The notes: a model not told the origin generated them from the letters alone. A stretch of 64,000 nt of DNA from Psychrobacillus sp. FSL K6-4046 (GCF_038624605.1 NZ_CP152020.1:2163312-2227311); one strand, 5' to 3'. Positions 1-9,827 are shown, numbered from the stretch's first letter. A program made the numbers and translations.

Positions 1-896
1 TAAATAGCAGCAGGGATTAAATACCCTAATGTTTTACCTATCCCAGTCTCGGCCTCACATACTATTTCTCTAGATTCGGACAGCGCTAGGTGAATTCTAT
101 CCATAAGCTCAAATTGGCCAGTTCTTTCCTCCAGCTTTAAACTTCCTTGTTGGAATAACTGCTTCTTTTCGTCGAAAGAGCTTGGGTAAACTAGCTCACT
201 TTGCGTTGGAAGAGGCTCATCTCTTTCATATTGTAAAGGGATCCCTCGATATTCTAAATAATCCTTTGAGTCATACATTTTTCTTTTCATCGTCAGCACT
301 TCAAAAAATATAAGAGCTAGATTGGATTTTAATTGAAAGGATCTCTTATGTAAAAGTTCTATTGTTTTCATTGGCAGCGTTTGTAGCTGATCAAAACATT
401 TCAGCAGTAAATAAGCTGTAGCCTTCGCATCGTCATCTGCTCGGTGGGCAGATTCAAGCTCTATATGTAGCTCATTTGCTATATCCTGAAGTTTATAACT
501 ATAAATATTAGGAAACATCAGCTTTGCAAATTCCACTGTATCAATCGATTTACAAACTAATTTAGGTAATCCTACACGTTTTAGCTCCTGCTGAAGAAAC
601 GTTAAGTCAAAGTTCGTATTATGAGCAACAAAAATATGATCTTGCAACATTTCCAACACTTTTGGGGCAATCTCTTCAAATCTAGGAGCATCCTTGACAT
701 CTTCTTCCTTGATGTTAGTTAGATCCTGAATAAATAGAGGAATTTGTTTTTGCGGATTTACAAACGTATTAAAGGAGCCCGTTATTTTATTATTTTCTAT
801 AAAAACAATTGCAAGCTGAATAATTCGGTCACCATTGGCAGATGAATGGCCTGTTGTTTCAATATCGACAACTGCATATTTATGATTTTCCAACAC
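1..896 (-). CDS. dinG: DinG-type exonuclease/helicase, N-terminal part (cut by window edge)
   Basis: Reading the minus strand from 896 gives about 298 codons that stay open to the left edge. The N-terminal ~170 residues look like a DEDD (DnaQ-like) 3'-5' exonuclease: the DxE motif lies in VVDIETTG at residues 9-16, NTNFDLTF follows, and HRADDDAKAT forms the last acidic motif. The helicase domain begins near the window edge with a Walker A motif, AETGIGKT. This exonuclease-helicase fusion is typical of Firmicutes DinG, a DNA repair protein. The start is probably GTG at 896, or TTG at 893, after a GGTGAG ribosome site; the nearby ATG is in another frame and stops at once. The C-terminal helicase half is outside the window. 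Confidence 0.9.
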   Translation of the reverse strand, partial: MLENHKYAVVDIETTGHSSANGDRIIQLAIVFIENNKITGSFNTFVNPQKQIPLFIQDLTNIKEEDVKDAPRFEEIAPKVLEMLQDHIFVAHNTNFDLTFLQQELKRVGLPKLVCKSIDTVEFAKLMFPNIYSYKLQDIANELHIELESAHRADDDAKATAYLLLKCFDQLQTLPMKTIELLHKRSFQLKSNLALIFFEVLTMKRKMYDSKDYLEYRGIPLQYERDEPLPTQSELVYPSSFDEKKQLFQQGSLKLEERTGQFELMDRIHLALSESREIVCEAETGIGKTLGYLIPAAI

Positions 897-1118
897 ACTT
901 CATCTCACCATCATTAAAATTAAAAGCATTCTAACAAGCGCTCGAGCACTGCTTTTTAAAAATTGTACCACATTACTTTATTAGAAACGAAATATATGTA
1001 GGACTTAAAAAAAATTAAAATTATTATCCCTACTTCTTTCATTCTCAAATAAACAATTCAAATCCTATTTAGACGAAAAAATGTGCAGATCTAGCTTGTT
1101 AGAGAGAAAGTTGCAATA

Positions 1119-1169
1119 GCAATAAAAAACAAAGCCCCGGAAATTTTACGATTGGTAAAATTTCCGGGG
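1119..1169 (-). terminator. Rho-independent terminator after panBCD
   Basis: A perfect 15-bp inverted repeat (1135-1149 with 1155-1169, core CCCCGGAAATTTTAC) with a 5-base loop is followed on the minus strand by CTTTGTTTTTT. It lies 50 bp past the panD stop. On the plus strand a wider pairing of AAGCCCC (1132-1138) with GGGGCTT (from 1186) runs into a T-tract, so it may also stop transcripts leaving the other side. The rest of the 320-bp dinG-panD gap shows no gene. Confidence 0.85.
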
Positions 1170-1219
1170 ACTTTTGAAATCCAGGGGCTTTTTTCTCCAG
1201 CCACCTCCATGTGCAATTA

Positions 1220-1603
1220 TTACATGACTGTTGCTTCTGGCTCGTAGTTGATAATTTGGTTAATCGTATTATCTGAGTTCATAATTCCTACTGTTGGACG
1301 ATGGTTTTTTGCTTCTTCATTCATTACGTATGCATAAGACAAGATAATTACTATATCTCCACGTTGAACAAGGCGTGCTGCAGCTCCATTTACACAAATT
1401 ACACCGCTTCCACGTTCTCCTGCGATAATATATGTTTCAAAGCGTGCCCCATTATTGTTATTGACAATATGAACCTTTTCATTTGGCAGCATTCCTACTG
1501 CATCCAGGATATTTTGGTCAATTGTAATACTGCCTACATAGTTTAAATCCGCCTCAGTGACTACTGCTCGGTGAATTTTACTGTTTAACATCATTCTTAA
1601 CAT
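1220..1603 (-). CDS. panD: Aspartate 1-decarboxylase proenzyme
   Basis: Makes beta-alanine from L-aspartate for pantothenate synthesis in the cytoplasm. The 127-residue length is the usual family size. The self-cleavage site Gly24-Ser25 is visible in NYVGSIT; Ser25 becomes the catalytic pyruvoyl group. The downstream stretch [17 protein letters not shown] is the conserved core of the fold. The ATG at 1603 lies 2 bp after the panC stop, with AAGGAAG as ribosome site; in-frame ATGs at 1594 and 1591 are alternatives. It is the last gene of a panB-panC-panD operon and precedes a strong terminator. Confidence 0.95.
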   Translation of the reverse strand: MLRMMLNSKIHRAVVTEADLNYVGSITIDQNILDAVGMLPNEKVHIVNNNNGARFETYIIAGERGSGVICVNGAAARLVQRGDIVIILSYAYVMNEEAKNHRPTVGIMNSDNTINQIINYEPEATVM

Positions 1604-1605
1604 TA

Positions 1606-2454
1606 TTACTGCACTTCCTTCATATTAACTATTATATTATCAATTAATCTTGCTTTTTCAAAAAATACGGCAGCTGCAAATAAGACTTCTTCTGTGTACT
1701 CGTTTACAGGTTGTAGTGTTGGATAAGCCAAAGCCTCCAGGTAATCTATTTTACCAGATGTGTTTTCAATTATATATTGTTTAGCTTCAGCAATAGCCTT
1801 TTGTACATCCCCCGTGCGATGCACGTTCTCTTTTGCCAGCGTAAGCGCCTTGTAAATATGAGGGGCAACTTCACGTTCTTGCGCGCTAAGAAATACATTT
1901 CGCGAACTTTTAGCCAATCCATCTTCTTCACGTATAGTTGGAACAGCAACTATTTCTAGCGGGAAATTGTATGCTTCAACAAACAGCTTAATAATCGCAA
2001 GCTGCTGAGCGTCCTTTTGTCCAAAATATGCCTTTGTAGGTTGAACTAAATGAAATAGCTTAGATACTACTTTTAGTACACCATCGAAGTGACCTGGACG
2101 TGTGGAACCACATAGCTTGGTAGAAATATCACCGGCATGTATCGTAATCCCACTTTCAAAAGGATACATTTCATCAGGCGTTGGAACAAATAGTAAATCT
2201 ACTCCAGATTCTACAGCAATCTTTGTATCTCGTTCAATATCTCTTGGATATCTATCTAAATCTTCATTTGGTCCAAACTGTGCTGGATTTACAAAGATAC
2301 TAGCAACTACGAACTCGTTTTCTGCTCGAGCTCTAGTAAGTAGTGCTTGGTGGCCTTCGTGTAGATACCCCATCGTTGGTACAAAACCAATAGAGTGTTG
2401 TTTATGTTTTGCAATAATTGCTTTAAGTTCATCAATCTTTTGTACTGTTTGCAT
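1606..2454 (-). CDS. panC: Pantothenate synthetase
   Basis: ATP-dependent condensation of pantoate with beta-alanine to pantothenate. The 282-residue length is normal. The nucleotidyltransferase HxGH motif is at residues 32-35 (YLHEGH), after FVPTMG, and the KMSKS-like loop is KSSRNVFLS near residue 185. [18 protein letters not shown] and FGQKDAQQ are the substrate-binding blocks of the family. The start overlaps the 3' end of panB by 23 bp, which suggests translational coupling. Middle gene of the panBCD operon. Confidence 0.96.
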   Translation of the reverse strand: MQTVQKIDELKAIIAKHKQHSIGFVPTMGYLHEGHQALLTRARAENEFVVASIFVNPAQFGPNEDLDRYPRDIERDTKIAVESGVDLLFVPTPDEMYPFESGITIHAGDISTKLCGSTRPGHFDGVLKVVSKLFHLVQPTKAYFGQKDAQQLAIIKLFVEAYNFPLEIVAVPTIREEDGLAKSSRNVFLSAQEREVAPHIYKALTLAKENVHRTGDVQKAIAEAKQYIIENTSGKIDYLEALAYPTLQPVNEYTEEVLFAAAVFFEKARLIDNIIVNMKEVQ

Positions 2455-3292
2455 GGCTAGGATTACCTCCGTATAGTTGGTTTAGTTGATCATCCTTCAT
2501 GGTGAAAGAATGCTCTGTAGCAGGGAATGCACCATTTTTAACTTCTTCTACATACTTCTTAATACCGCTTAAAATAGGTTCCCCCACATTCGCATATTCT
2601 TTTACGAACTTCGGTATATGATGAGATCCATACTTAACCAAGTCATGGAATACTAATACTTGGCCGTCCGCAGTCGAACCAGCTCCTATTCCTATCGTTG
2701 GTACCATGAGAGCACTCGATATTTGCTCTGTTAGCTGATAAGGGATACACTCCAACACGACAGCACAAGCTCCCGCCTGCTCACATTTTTTGGCATCTTC
2801 AATTAGTTTTTGCGCAGCTTCCGCAGTTTTCCCTTGCACTTTATATCCACCCAGAACTCCTGCAGATTGAGGTAACAATCCTAAATGAGCGACTACCGGT
2901 ATACCAGCAAATGTCAGCTTTTCAATTACAGGTATAATTGCTCCTGCTCCCTCTAGCTTTACAGCCTGTGCACCCGTCTCCTGCATTAAACGAACTGCGT
3001 TAGAGAGCGACTGATCGATATTTCCGTGATATGTTCCAAATGGCATATCCACAACTAAAAATGTATTCGGTGCTCCTCTTCTAGCAGCTTTACCATGATG
3101 AATCATATCATTCATCGTAACTGTTACGGTAGAATCGTACCCTAGCACTACCATCCCAACTGAATCCCCTACCAAAATCATATCGACATTAGCTTCTTCA
3201 GCAAATTTGGCTGTTGGGAAGTCATAAGCTGTGATCATAGAAATCTTTTCTTCATTACTTTTCATTTTCAAAAAATCACTCGTTGTTTTCAT
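2432..3292 (-). CDS. panB: 3-methyl-2-oxobutanoate hydroxymethyltransferase
   Basis: Transfers a hydroxymethyl group from 5,10-methylene-THF to alpha-ketoisovalerate, giving ketopantoate; first committed step of pantothenate synthesis. The 286-residue protein carries the metal-binding VGDSVGMV motif near residue 42, [14 protein letters not shown], and [14 protein letters not shown] near the C-terminus. AGGGAGG lies directly before the ATG. It is the first gene of panBCD. The 263-bp gap to birA holds a terminator-like hairpin but no T-box or other leader I could recognise. Confidence 0.96.
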   Translation of the reverse strand: MKTTSDFLKMKSNEEKISMITAYDFPTAKFAEEANVDMILVGDSVGMVVLGYDSTVTVTMNDMIHHGKAARRGAPNTFLVVDMPFGTYHGNIDQSLSNAVRLMQETGAQAVKLEGAGAIIPVIEKLTFAGIPVVAHLGLLPQSAGVLGGYKVQGKTAEAAQKLIEDAKKCEQAGACAVVLECIPYQLTEQISSALMVPTIGIGAGSTADGQVLVFHDLVKYGSHHIPKFVKEYANVGEPILSGIKKYVEEVKNGAFPATEHSFTMKDDQLNQLYGGNPSHANSTKD

Positions 3293-3361
3293 CCATTTCC
3301 CTCCTTATAAAATTATTACCTCGGTCTAGCACATAAGCTTACCTTTGGTAAAATAGAAGAG

Positions 3362-3407
3362 AAAACCAAATATAAAGCCCTTCAATCCTAACTTGGACAG
3401 AAGGGCA
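3362..3407 (-). terminator. Terminator-like hairpin after birA
   Basis: GCCCTTC (3377-3383) pairs with GAAGGGC (3400-3406), with extra TCC/GGA pairing inside the loop. The T-tract after it on the minus strand is broken (CTTTATATTTGGTTTT), so termination may be weak. It separates the birA operon from panBCD. Confidence 0.5.
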
Positions 3408-3555
3408 GAAAATTTAAATTCATCGGTTTTCTCCGTCCCTGTCATTCATAGATCAAGGCAGACTATTTAATTTAAAAAAGTAACTTACCGGTGTAGTTCT
3501 AAAAAGATACTACCCTTCGCATACAGAATAACAGAATTAGACGAAAACGTCCAAA

Positions 3556-4542
3556 TTAAATTTTGAGTAAATCAATATCAGCCGAATAAATACCTTTTAT
3601 TTCTCCATTATCTAATTGAAGCTGCAAAGCTCCATCATTAGTAATGCCAATAGCCTGTCCCTCAATTGTATCCCTAAGAGTAGTAGCTCTAATCCTATTG
3701 CCAATAGTACAGTTATAGCTCTCCCAAATGAGTTTAATAGGTTCAAAACCTAGAGTGATGTACATATCACTATATTTTTCTAGATAAAATAGAACTTTGG
3801 CAGCTAGGAGAGCTCTGTCTACATGTTCTCCAGTTTCCAACTTTAAAGAAGTGGCAATAGATTCCAAAGGTCCTTCAAAGGATTCTGATGTCTGATTTAC
3901 ATTGATACCCATTCCAATAATAATAGCTTGTACACGGTCCATATCTGACTGAAGCTCGGTAAGGATGCCAGTCACTTTCTTCCCATTAATGAGCAGATCA
4001 TTAGGCCATTTAATGCTTGGCACACAGGTTGTAGTATCTTCTATTGCTCTGGCGATTGCTACAGCAGCTACTAGCGTAAACTGTGCAGCAAATTGAGGAC
4101 TAATATTAGGTCGGAGTATGAGACTCATCCAGATCCCCTTTCCAGCTGAAGATTCCCAAGAACGGTCTAGTCTACCACGACCAGCAGTCTGCTCCTCTGA
4201 TACTACTAACGTTCCATGAGCGACACCCTCTCTCGCTTTGTTTGTAGCAATCGTCTGAGTAGAATCACAAACCGGATAATATATAATATTTTTACCTAGT
4301 TCTTTTGTTTCGAGATGAAGTGAAATACGTTCACTAGCTAAAGTATCCGGCATCTGTTTAAGAATATAGCCTTTTTTCTTTATAGCTTCAATTTCGTAGC
4401 CTTCTTCTCCAAGTCCTTTAAGATACTTCCATACCATCGTTCTAGAAATCTCTAGTTCTTCTGCGAGTGCTTGACCAGAAATTGGGTCTCCCTTTGCAGC
4501 CTGGAGTCTCGAAATAATTCTTTCTTTAATTGATATACTCAC
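3556..4542 (-). CDS. birA: Biotin-protein ligase and biotin operon repressor BirA
   Basis: Bifunctional protein: attaches biotin to acyl carriers such as acetyl-CoA carboxylase and represses biotin genes. The 328 residues fit the long repressor-type form. Residues 1-65 form a winged helix (ISGQALAEELEISRTMVWKYLKGL). The catalytic domain follows, with the biotinyl-AMP loop GRGRLDR near residue 120 and KWPNDLLINGKKVTGILTE near 180. The start is GTG at 4542, 17 bp inside the end of cca, so the two are probably translationally coupled. Confidence 0.95.
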   Translation of the reverse strand: MSISIKERIISRLQAAKGDPISGQALAEELEISRTMVWKYLKGLGEEGYEIEAIKKKGYILKQMPDTLASERISLHLETKELGKNIIYYPVCDSTQTIATNKAREGVAHGTLVVSEEQTAGRGRLDRSWESSAGKGIWMSLILRPNISPQFAAQFTLVAAVAIARAIEDTTTCVPSIKWPNDLLINGKKVTGILTELQSDMDRVQAIIIGMGINVNQTSESFEGPLESIATSLKLETGEHVDRALLAAKVLFYLEKYSDMYITLGFEPIKLIWESYNCTIGNRIRATTLRDTIEGQAIGITNDGALQLQLDNGEIKGIYSADIDLLKI

Positions 4543-5707
4543 GAAAAAACCATTCCTTTATCTGTGCTCTGTCGTTTTTTAGTTCTTCGTTCAAAATCAT
4601 TATTGTTAACTTATCTAAAGCTTCTTTAATCCAAGGGCCTCTTTTTTCCTGCTTCCATTCCATTAAATCATTGCCACTAACTACTACATCTCGCTTAGAC
4701 GAAATAGCTAACTTCTTTTTTTCTTCTCTCAAGATCTCTGGGGTATATGAATGCTCGATATTAAATAGGACCCTTCCATAGCTCGCTGCTGCAATCAATA
4801 CTTCATCCGAAAACTGAAACAGCTCCACAGAATCCCAGCTCCCATTATTCAAAGATTCCACAGCACGGAGCACTTCCTTGACGTGTTTTTTTTCTAAATT
4901 GGAGCATTTAAAGGCAGAAAGTAGCTCAGTATGGTTAGAATCTTTATTCATTAATATGAAAAATGCCCATCCATTTGCTTTCATCCCAAAGCTATTAAAA
5001 TCTCCCCATTTAGAGATTGAATCTACCCAATTCCCTACGAAATGTTGAGATATTCCAGTCGAAACAAACAAATCCATTCCTTTGGAGGGGTAATTACTAA
5101 CCCAAATTTTCTCTAGCTCTACTTTTACTCTCTCTATAGAGATATGACTGATTAAAGGATGAAGCTCTTTGATGGCAGCTTGTGTCGAGCTATCTAAGGT
5201 GAAATTTAATTGTGCTGAAAAACGTATAGCTCGTAGCATCCTAAGGGCATCCTCGGAAAACCGTTCCTTTGGATTCCCTACTGCCTTGATCGTACCTTTT
5301 TCTAAATCGGAACTTCCTCCGAAGAAGTCGATTAACTTATCTTCTTTAGTTAAAGCCATCGAGTTAATCGTGAAATCACGTCTCTTTAAGTCTTCCTTAA
5401 GCGTATGAACAAATTTAACTTCATCCGGTCTTCTATGGTCACTATACGTAGTCTCCGATCGAAAGGTTGTAACTTCAATTGGTTCTGATAAAACAACAAG
5501 AACAGTTCCATGTTCAATTCCCACATCAATGGTATGTTCAAATAATTCTTTTACTTGTTGTGGTAAAGCATTAGTTGTTATGTCTACATCGTTAGCTTGC
5601 ACACCTCTCACGAAGTCTCTTACTGCTCCACCAACCACGTATGCTTCGAAGCCAGCATTTTCAAGTACGGAGATTACTTTATAAGCATCTGGCCATCGAT
5701 TTTTCAT
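4526..5707 (-). CDS. cca: CCA tRNA nucleotidyltransferase
   Basis: Adds or repairs the 3' CCA of tRNAs without a nucleic acid template. The 393-residue class II enzyme has the N-terminal polymerase head VGGAVRD (25-31), the metal-binding DVD (40-42), RRDFTINSMAL, and the ERFSEDALRMLRAIRF neck region. The ATG follows the bshA stop codon with no gap, and its 3' end overlaps birA. The cca-birA pairing is conserved in Bacillales. Confidence 0.95.
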   Translation of the reverse strand: MKNRWPDAYKVISVLENAGFEAYVVGGAVRDFVRGVQANDVDITTNALPQQVKELFEHTIDVGIEHGTVLVVLSEPIEVTTFRSETTYSDHRRPDEVKFVHTLKEDLKRRDFTINSMALTKEDKLIDFFGGSSDLEKGTIKAVGNPKERFSEDALRMLRAIRFSAQLNFTLDSSTQAAIKELHPLISHISIERVKVELEKIWVSNYPSKGMDLFVSTGISQHFVGNWVDSISKWGDFNSFGMKANGWAFFILMNKDSNHTELLSAFKCSNLEKKHVKEVLRAVESLNNGSWDSVELFQFSDEVLIAAASYGRVLFNIEHSYTPEILREEKKKLAISSKRDVVVSGNDLMEWKQEKRGPWIKEALDKLTIMILNEELKNDRAQIKEWFFREYIN

Positions 5708-6838
5708 TTATTTTTTCGCCACTCTTTCATACATCTTTTCATATTGCTCTACTATTTGCGAGGAGCTAAAACGTTCCTTTACGATTTGGACTGCCCTTTC
5801 CTTTAACTGGTTATGTAAATGAGGATCCTTCAATATTTTCAGACCATATTCGGCAACACTGTCTATATCTCCAAGAGGTACCAAATATCCATTTTCACCA
5901 GGTATTATTACTTCAGGTATACCACCGACGGCAGTTCCAATACATGGAACCTCACAAGCCATTGCCTCCAGTAATACTAAACCAAATGACTCTTTTTCAG
6001 ATAACAGTAGCATCAGATCAGAAATAGAATATAGCTCTGAAACATTTTCTTGTTTTCCAAGAAAAAGAACGTCTTTCTCAATTGGCTTACCCTTCACATA
6101 TTCCATCACTGGATGCTTTTCTGGACCATCCCCTACTAATAGGAGTTTTGCTGGGACTTCTTTATGCATTAATTCGAAGCTTTTTACAACATCCGGAACG
6201 TGCTTGACTTTCCTAAAATTGGATACATGGATGACAACCTTTTCATTCTCTTTAATGCCTAATAATTCTTTTAGGTTGTTTGCATCCTTTTTGTGATACT
6301 CTCTTTCATCCACAAAATTATATATCGTCTCAATATCTTTTTTGGTCGTAATTAGCTCTCTAGTTTGTTTCACTAACGATGTAGAGACGGCTGTAACGAC
6401 ATCCGACTTTTCAATTCCATACTGAATGGCTCCCGTCAACGATGAATCATAACCTAGAACTGTAATGTCTGTCCCATGCAAAGTTGTAACAATTCCAATA
6501 TCAGAATTAGCCATATCCTTAGCAAGGATTGCGCAAACCGCATGTGGTATTGCATAGTGGACATGGAGAACATCTAAGCCCTCATCTTGAATTACTTCAG
6601 CCATTTTATTAGCCAAAGCAATATCATAAGGGGCATACTGGAATACAGAGTAACTATTTACCTCCACCTGGTGGAACGTAATAGTTGGATAAATTTTGTT
6701 TAAACGAAAGGGAACACTAGATGTGATGAAATGGATCTCATGCCCTTTTTCAGCAAGCATTTTTCCTAGCTCAGTAGCTATAACTCCGGAACCACCAACA
6801 GTAGGATAGCAAGTGATACCTATTTTTAGTTTACGCAT
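5708..6838 (-). CDS. bshA: N-acetyl-alpha-D-glucosaminyl L-malate synthase (bacillithiol step 1)
   Basis: GT4-family glycosyltransferase joining GlcNAc from UDP-GlcNAc to L-malate, the first step of bacillithiol synthesis. The 376 residues begin with [17 protein letters not shown], the donor/acceptor loop of BshA. The C-terminal Rossmann half has VGDGPEK and the nucleotide-sugar motif [28 protein letters not shown] precedes the ATG. The deacetylase gene bshB1, which sits next to bshA in B. subtilis, is absent: mgsA starts the other side of an 18-bp gap. Confidence 0.95.
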   Translation of the reverse strand: MRKLKIGITCYPTVGGSGVIATELGKMLAEKGHEIHFITSSVPFRLNKIYPTITFHQVEVNSYSVFQYAPYDIALANKMAEVIQDEGLDVLHVHYAIPHAVCAILAKDMANSDIGIVTTLHGTDITVLGYDSSLTGAIQYGIEKSDVVTAVSTSLVKQTRELITTKKDIETIYNFVDEREYHKKDANNLKELLGIKENEKVVIHVSNFRKVKHVPDVVKSFELMHKEVPAKLLLVGDGPEKHPVMEYVKGKPIEKDVLFLGKQENVSELYSISDLMLLLSEKESFGLVLLEAMACEVPCIGTAVGGIPEVIIPGENGYLVPLGDIDSVAEYGLKILKDPHLHNQLKERAVQIVKERFSSSQIVEQYEKMYERVAKK

Positions 6839-6856
6839 GTATATGTCCTCTTTTCT

Positions 6857-7264
6857 TTATCTACCCCGACGTTCTTCTAAAAGACGCCAGTCTAGAAACC
6901 CCTCTTCGATTCCTTTAAGGAGAATTTCAGCAGTACCCATATTAGTTGCCAATGGGATTTGATAAACGTCACAAAGGCGGATTAAAGCAGTAACATCCGG
7001 CTCGTGAGGCTGCGCTGTAAGGGGATCACGAAAGAAAATAACCATATCCATTTCATTATTAGCGATAGCAGAACCAATTTGTTGGTCTCCGCCTAGTGGA
7101 CCTGATTTATACCTAAAAACAGAGAGACCGACCTCATTTATAATCCGTGTACCTGTTGTACCAGTAGCAAATAACTCATGCTCTTCAAGAATAGGCTTAT
7201 ATGCTGTTACAAATTGTATTAAATCCTCTTTTTTCTTATCGTGAGCCACCAATGCGATTCTCAT
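6857..7264 (-). CDS. mgsA: Methylglyoxal synthase
   Basis: Converts dihydroxyacetone phosphate to methylglyoxal and phosphate, a bypass that relieves sugar-phosphate stress. The 135-residue protein keeps the family blocks [15 protein letters not shown], the catalytic-Asp region [17 protein letters not shown] and AQPHEPDV with the active-site His. I chose ATG at 7264 rather than GTG at 7267 because AGGAGG is 8 bases upstream of the ATG. It sits between dapB and bshA in one operon, as in B. subtilis but without bshB1. Confidence 0.95.
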   Translation of the reverse strand: MRIALVAHDKKKEDLIQFVTAYKPILEEHELFATGTTGTRIINEVGLSVFRYKSGPLGGDQQIGSAIANNEMDMVIFFRDPLTAQPHEPDVTALIRLCDVYQIPLATNMGTAEILLKGIEEGFLDWRLLEERRGR

Positions 7265-7276
7265 CACGTTTTCCTC

Positions 7277-8053
7277 CTATAAAATAATCTCTTCTAATCC
7301 ATATATTAATTTATTTTGACACATTACTTCTTTAATAGACAATACCACACCAGACATAAAAGAGCCTCTATTGAATGAGTCATGTCTCAATGTTAATAGT
7401 TGACCGTCTCCACCTAATAACACCTGTTGGTGAGCGATTAAGCCTGGCAGTCGAACACTATGAATTCTCATACCTTCAAAATTCGCCCCTCTTGCTCCAG
7501 GAAGGATTTCTTCCTCCTGTGGATGTCCTTGCGTTGCCTCTGTTCTAGTGTTTTGTATCATTTGAGCAGTTTTAATAGCAGTGCCCGAAGGTGCATCTAT
7601 TTTTTCGTCATGATGCATTTCAATAATTTCTACGTCCGGTAAATACTTTGCAGCAGTTTGAGCAAATTTCATCATTAATACTGCACCAATAGAAAAGTTA
7701 GGTGCAATGATACAGCCAATTTGTTTTTCTTCCACTAAATTCCTAATACTATCTAGTTGTGCATCAGAAAATCCAGTCGTTCCAACTACAGGTCTTACAC
7801 CATATTCTAATGCTGTTATTGTATGGTCATATACAGCAGACGGAACTGTCAAATCCACTAAAACATCTGGAGCAGTTTCTTCAATTAATTCAGTTAGGGA
7901 TGTAAAGATAGGTATATTATCTCCTAGAGTTTCTTCATGTTTTTTAGAATCTAGTAGTCCAACCAATAAAAATTCTGCATTTTTAATAACAGTACTAACT
8001 GCTTCTCTTCCCATTTTCCCTCTTGGTCCTGCTATAGCTACTTTAATCACCAT
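7277..8053 (-). CDS. dapB: 4-hydroxy-tetrahydrodipicolinate reductase
   Basis: NAD(P)H-dependent reductase of the lysine/diaminopimelate pathway, which in spore formers also branches to dipicolinate. The 258 residues show the nucleotide-binding loop AGPRGKMGRE (8-17), VGTTGFS, APNFSIGAVL and the catalytic EMHHDEKIDAPSGTA, containing the catalytic His and Lys. AAGGAGGACTAACT precedes the ATG. The gene lies 2 bp after the upstream mazG-like gene, which suggests translational coupling. Confidence 0.96.
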   Translation of the reverse strand: MVIKVAIAGPRGKMGREAVSTVIKNAEFLLVGLLDSKKHEETLGDNIPIFTSLTELIEETAPDVLVDLTVPSAVYDHTITALEYGVRPVVGTTGFSDAQLDSIRNLVEEKQIGCIIAPNFSIGAVLMMKFAQTAAKYLPDVEIIEMHHDEKIDAPSGTAIKTAQMIQNTRTEATQGHPQEEEILPGARGANFEGMRIHSVRLPGLIAHQQVLLGGDGQLLTLRHDSFNRGSFMSGVVLSIKEVMCQNKLIYGLEEIIL

Positions 8054-8055
8054 AG

Positions 8056-8388
8056 TTAGTCCTCCTTTTTAGTCCAGCGATCTTTATCTCGAGTGTTATA
8101 TTTATGTAAAACTTTTTGTAAGGCATCTTCTAAATCTATGCCCTCAGAGTTAGCCAGACAGATTAACACAAAGAAGAAGTCTCCCATTTCATCAGCTAAT
8201 TCTTTTTGTACTTCCGTATGCTTCTTTTTCTTAGTACCATACTTATGTTGTACCTCTCTCGAAAGCTCACCTAGCTCCTCTGTTAATCTTGCTAGAAGCT
8301 CCATAGGAGGAAAATAACCTTCTTTAAATTGGTTTATGTATGTATCAACTTCTTGTTGAAGCATATTTAATGATTTTGTTTCTTTCAT
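8056..8388 (-). CDS. ypjD: MazG-like nucleotide pyrophosphohydrolase-family protein (YpjD)
   Basis: Small 110-residue all-alpha protein of the MazG/dUTPase-like superfamily. ARLTEELGELSREV and KELADEMGDFFFVLICLAN provide the paired acidic ExxE and ExxD metal-binding motifs. The likely role is hydrolysis of nucleoside triphosphates; the substrate is unknown. ATG at 8388 was chosen because GGAG lies 10 bases upstream, whereas GTG at 8397 is too close. It is first in the operon running into dapB, mgsA, bshA, cca and birA. Confidence 0.85.
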   Translation of the reverse strand: MKETKSLNMLQQEVDTYINQFKEGYFPPMELLARLTEELGELSREVQHKYGTKKKKHTEVQKELADEMGDFFFVLICLANSEGIDLEDALQKVLHKYNTRDKDRWTKKED

Positions 8389-8432
8389 TAATCTCACTCT
8401 CCTTCATTCATCGTAATAAAAATATAAGGGTG

Positions 8433-8461
8433 TTGTCAAAAGCAAAAAAATAATATAGATT
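8433..8461 (+). promoter_or_regulatory. Possible sigma-A promoter for the YitT-family gene
   Basis: TTGTCA at 8433-8438, a 17-base spacer, and TAGATT at 8456-8461, about 30 bases before the plus-strand start codon. The -35 is good and the -10 weak; an alternative -10 (TATAGA) overlaps it. Confidence 0.4.
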
Positions 8462-8490
8462 TAGTATGGACTATAAAATGAGGTGGTACA

Positions 8491-9360
8491 ATGGGGATTG
8501 GTTTAAAATTAAAGAATATATTAATGATTATTTTAGGTTCTGCAATATTTAGTTTCGGCTTTGTACACTTTAATATGCAAAACGAACTAGGGGAAGGCGG
8601 CTTTTCAGGAATAACATTAATTTTGTACTTTGTCTTTCATTTAGATGTATCTGTAATGAATTTAGTATTAAATATACCTATGTTTATTTTGGGTTGGAAG
8701 CTTTTAGGTAGGAGAGTGTTCTATTATACATTAATCGGAACCTTTTCTGTTTCCGTATTCCTGAAAATTTCCCAAATCTACGAAATTCAGCTAGGAATTA
8801 ATGATGATTTATTTTTAGCCTCTCTTTTTGCTGGTGTGTTTATCGGTGTTGGTTTAGGTATTATCTTCCGAGCTGGCGGAACGACTGGTGGCGTTGACAT
8901 TATTGCTAGACTAGCTCAAAAGTATCTTGGTTGGAGTATGGGTAAAACCATGTTTATGTTTGATGCCGTGGTTATCATGGTTTCTTGGTTAACCTTCTTA
9001 GATATTCGTTCTATGATGTATACGCTTGTAGCAGTATTTGTAGGCGCACGTGTAATTGACTTTGTTCAAGAAGGTGCATATGCTGCTCGTGGAGCATTTA
9101 TAATTTCTGACCATCAGGACGCTATTGCAAATAGGATTACAAATGAAATGGATCGTGGGGTTACCGTCTTAAAAGGATACGGACATTATACGAAAAAAGA
9201 TCGTGAAGTATTGTATTGTGTCATTTCTAAAAATGAAATTATCCGTTTAAAAACGATTATAGCTTCTGTTGATCCGCATGCCTTTGTTTCGGTAACAGAA
9301 ATGAACGATGTCATGGGCGAAGGCTTTACGTTAGATGAACAAAAAAAACCGTTGCTTTAA
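8491..9360 (+). CDS. ypjC: YitT-family membrane protein (YpjC-like, DUF2179)
   Basis: 289 residues. The first ~200 hold five or six hydrophobic membrane segments with the family blocks GEGGFSGITL and FRAGGTTGGVDIIARL. The last ~85 form a soluble DUF2179 domain (DRGVTVLKGYGHYTKKDREVLYCV). Transport function in this family is not established. AGGTGG lies before the ATG. It is divergent from ypjD, as ypjC is in B. subtilis, and is followed by a strong terminator, so it is probably transcribed alone. Confidence 0.85.
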   Translation: MGIGLKLKNILMIILGSAIFSFGFVHFNMQNELGEGGFSGITLILYFVFHLDVSVMNLVLNIPMFILGWKLLGRRVFYYTLIGTFSVSVFLKISQIYEIQLGINDDLFLASLFAGVFIGVGLGIIFRAGGTTGGVDIIARLAQKYLGWSMGKTMFMFDAVVIMVSWLTFLDIRSMMYTLVAVFVGARVIDFVQEGAYAARGAFIISDHQDAIANRITNEMDRGVTVLKGYGHYTKKDREVLYCVISKNEIIRLKTIIASVDPHAFVSVTEMNDVMGEGFTLDEQKKPLL

Positions 9361-9365
9361 ATTAT

Positions 9366-9410
9366 GAAAGAGCATGCTCACACTTCTACAGTGTAAGCAT
9401 GCTCTTTTGT
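9366..9410 (+). terminator. Rho-independent terminator after ypjC
   Basis: GAGCATGCT(C)ACAC at 9370-9384 pairs with GTGT(A)AGCATGCTC at 9391-9404, followed by TTTT. Starts a few bases after the stop codon. Confidence 0.85.
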
Positions 9411-9435
9411 TAAGAATTGTTGTTATTCATTAGGC

Positions 9436-9818
9436 TATGTTAAAGGGTAGGGTTGATTTATAATCCAAAGAAATCTTAGATCAGAGAGTAGAATTGATTT
9501 CCGCCCCAGCCGGACGCTTTCCGTGGGGTGAGCGATAAGCCATCACCCGTCGCTAACGCGCGCGGTTGTGATGACTTATCTGTCTCACTCATCCCACTGG
9601 AGTCGCCGTCTTCGCTCCAATCAATAAATGGGAACAGCTTTAGCATTGATAAAGAACTAATAAATTTACTCGCATAAACAAAGCTAAAAAACTGTCACCA
9701 ACCCCATTTTCATCATCTATTTATGTTCTTAATAGCCATTTGAAAGTTCAATTGTTTATGTTTACAGTCACTATAAAAAGGAATTGTTAGTCAAAATCAA
9801 CCAATAACTTTAACAAAG
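9436..9818 (+). repeat. Long dispersed intergenic repeat, copy 1
   Basis: About 383 bp that recurs in inverted orientation at 39443-39765. Shared blocks include GGGTTGATTTATAAT, AGAGTAGAATTGATTTCCGC, CGGACGCTTTCCG, GGGAACAGCTTTAGCAT and GTTAGTCAAAATCAACC. This copy carries about 60-80 bp (around 9685-9765) missing from the other. Its centre contains a hairpin, GATAAG-C-CATCAC against GTGATG-A-CTTATC (around 9534-9580). No open reading frame of note. GC-rich repeats of this sort are scattered through many Bacillales genomes; the function is unknown. Confidence 0.85.
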
Positions 9819-9827
9819 CTATTCATT

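Noticed and set aside
2102-2476. Plus-strand reading frame of 124 codons
   Set aside because: Antisense to panC and panB.
3293-3555. T-box or other riboswitch upstream of panB
   Set aside because: No T-box sequence (AGGGTGGNACCGCG) or other known aptamer segment; only a terminator-like hairpin.
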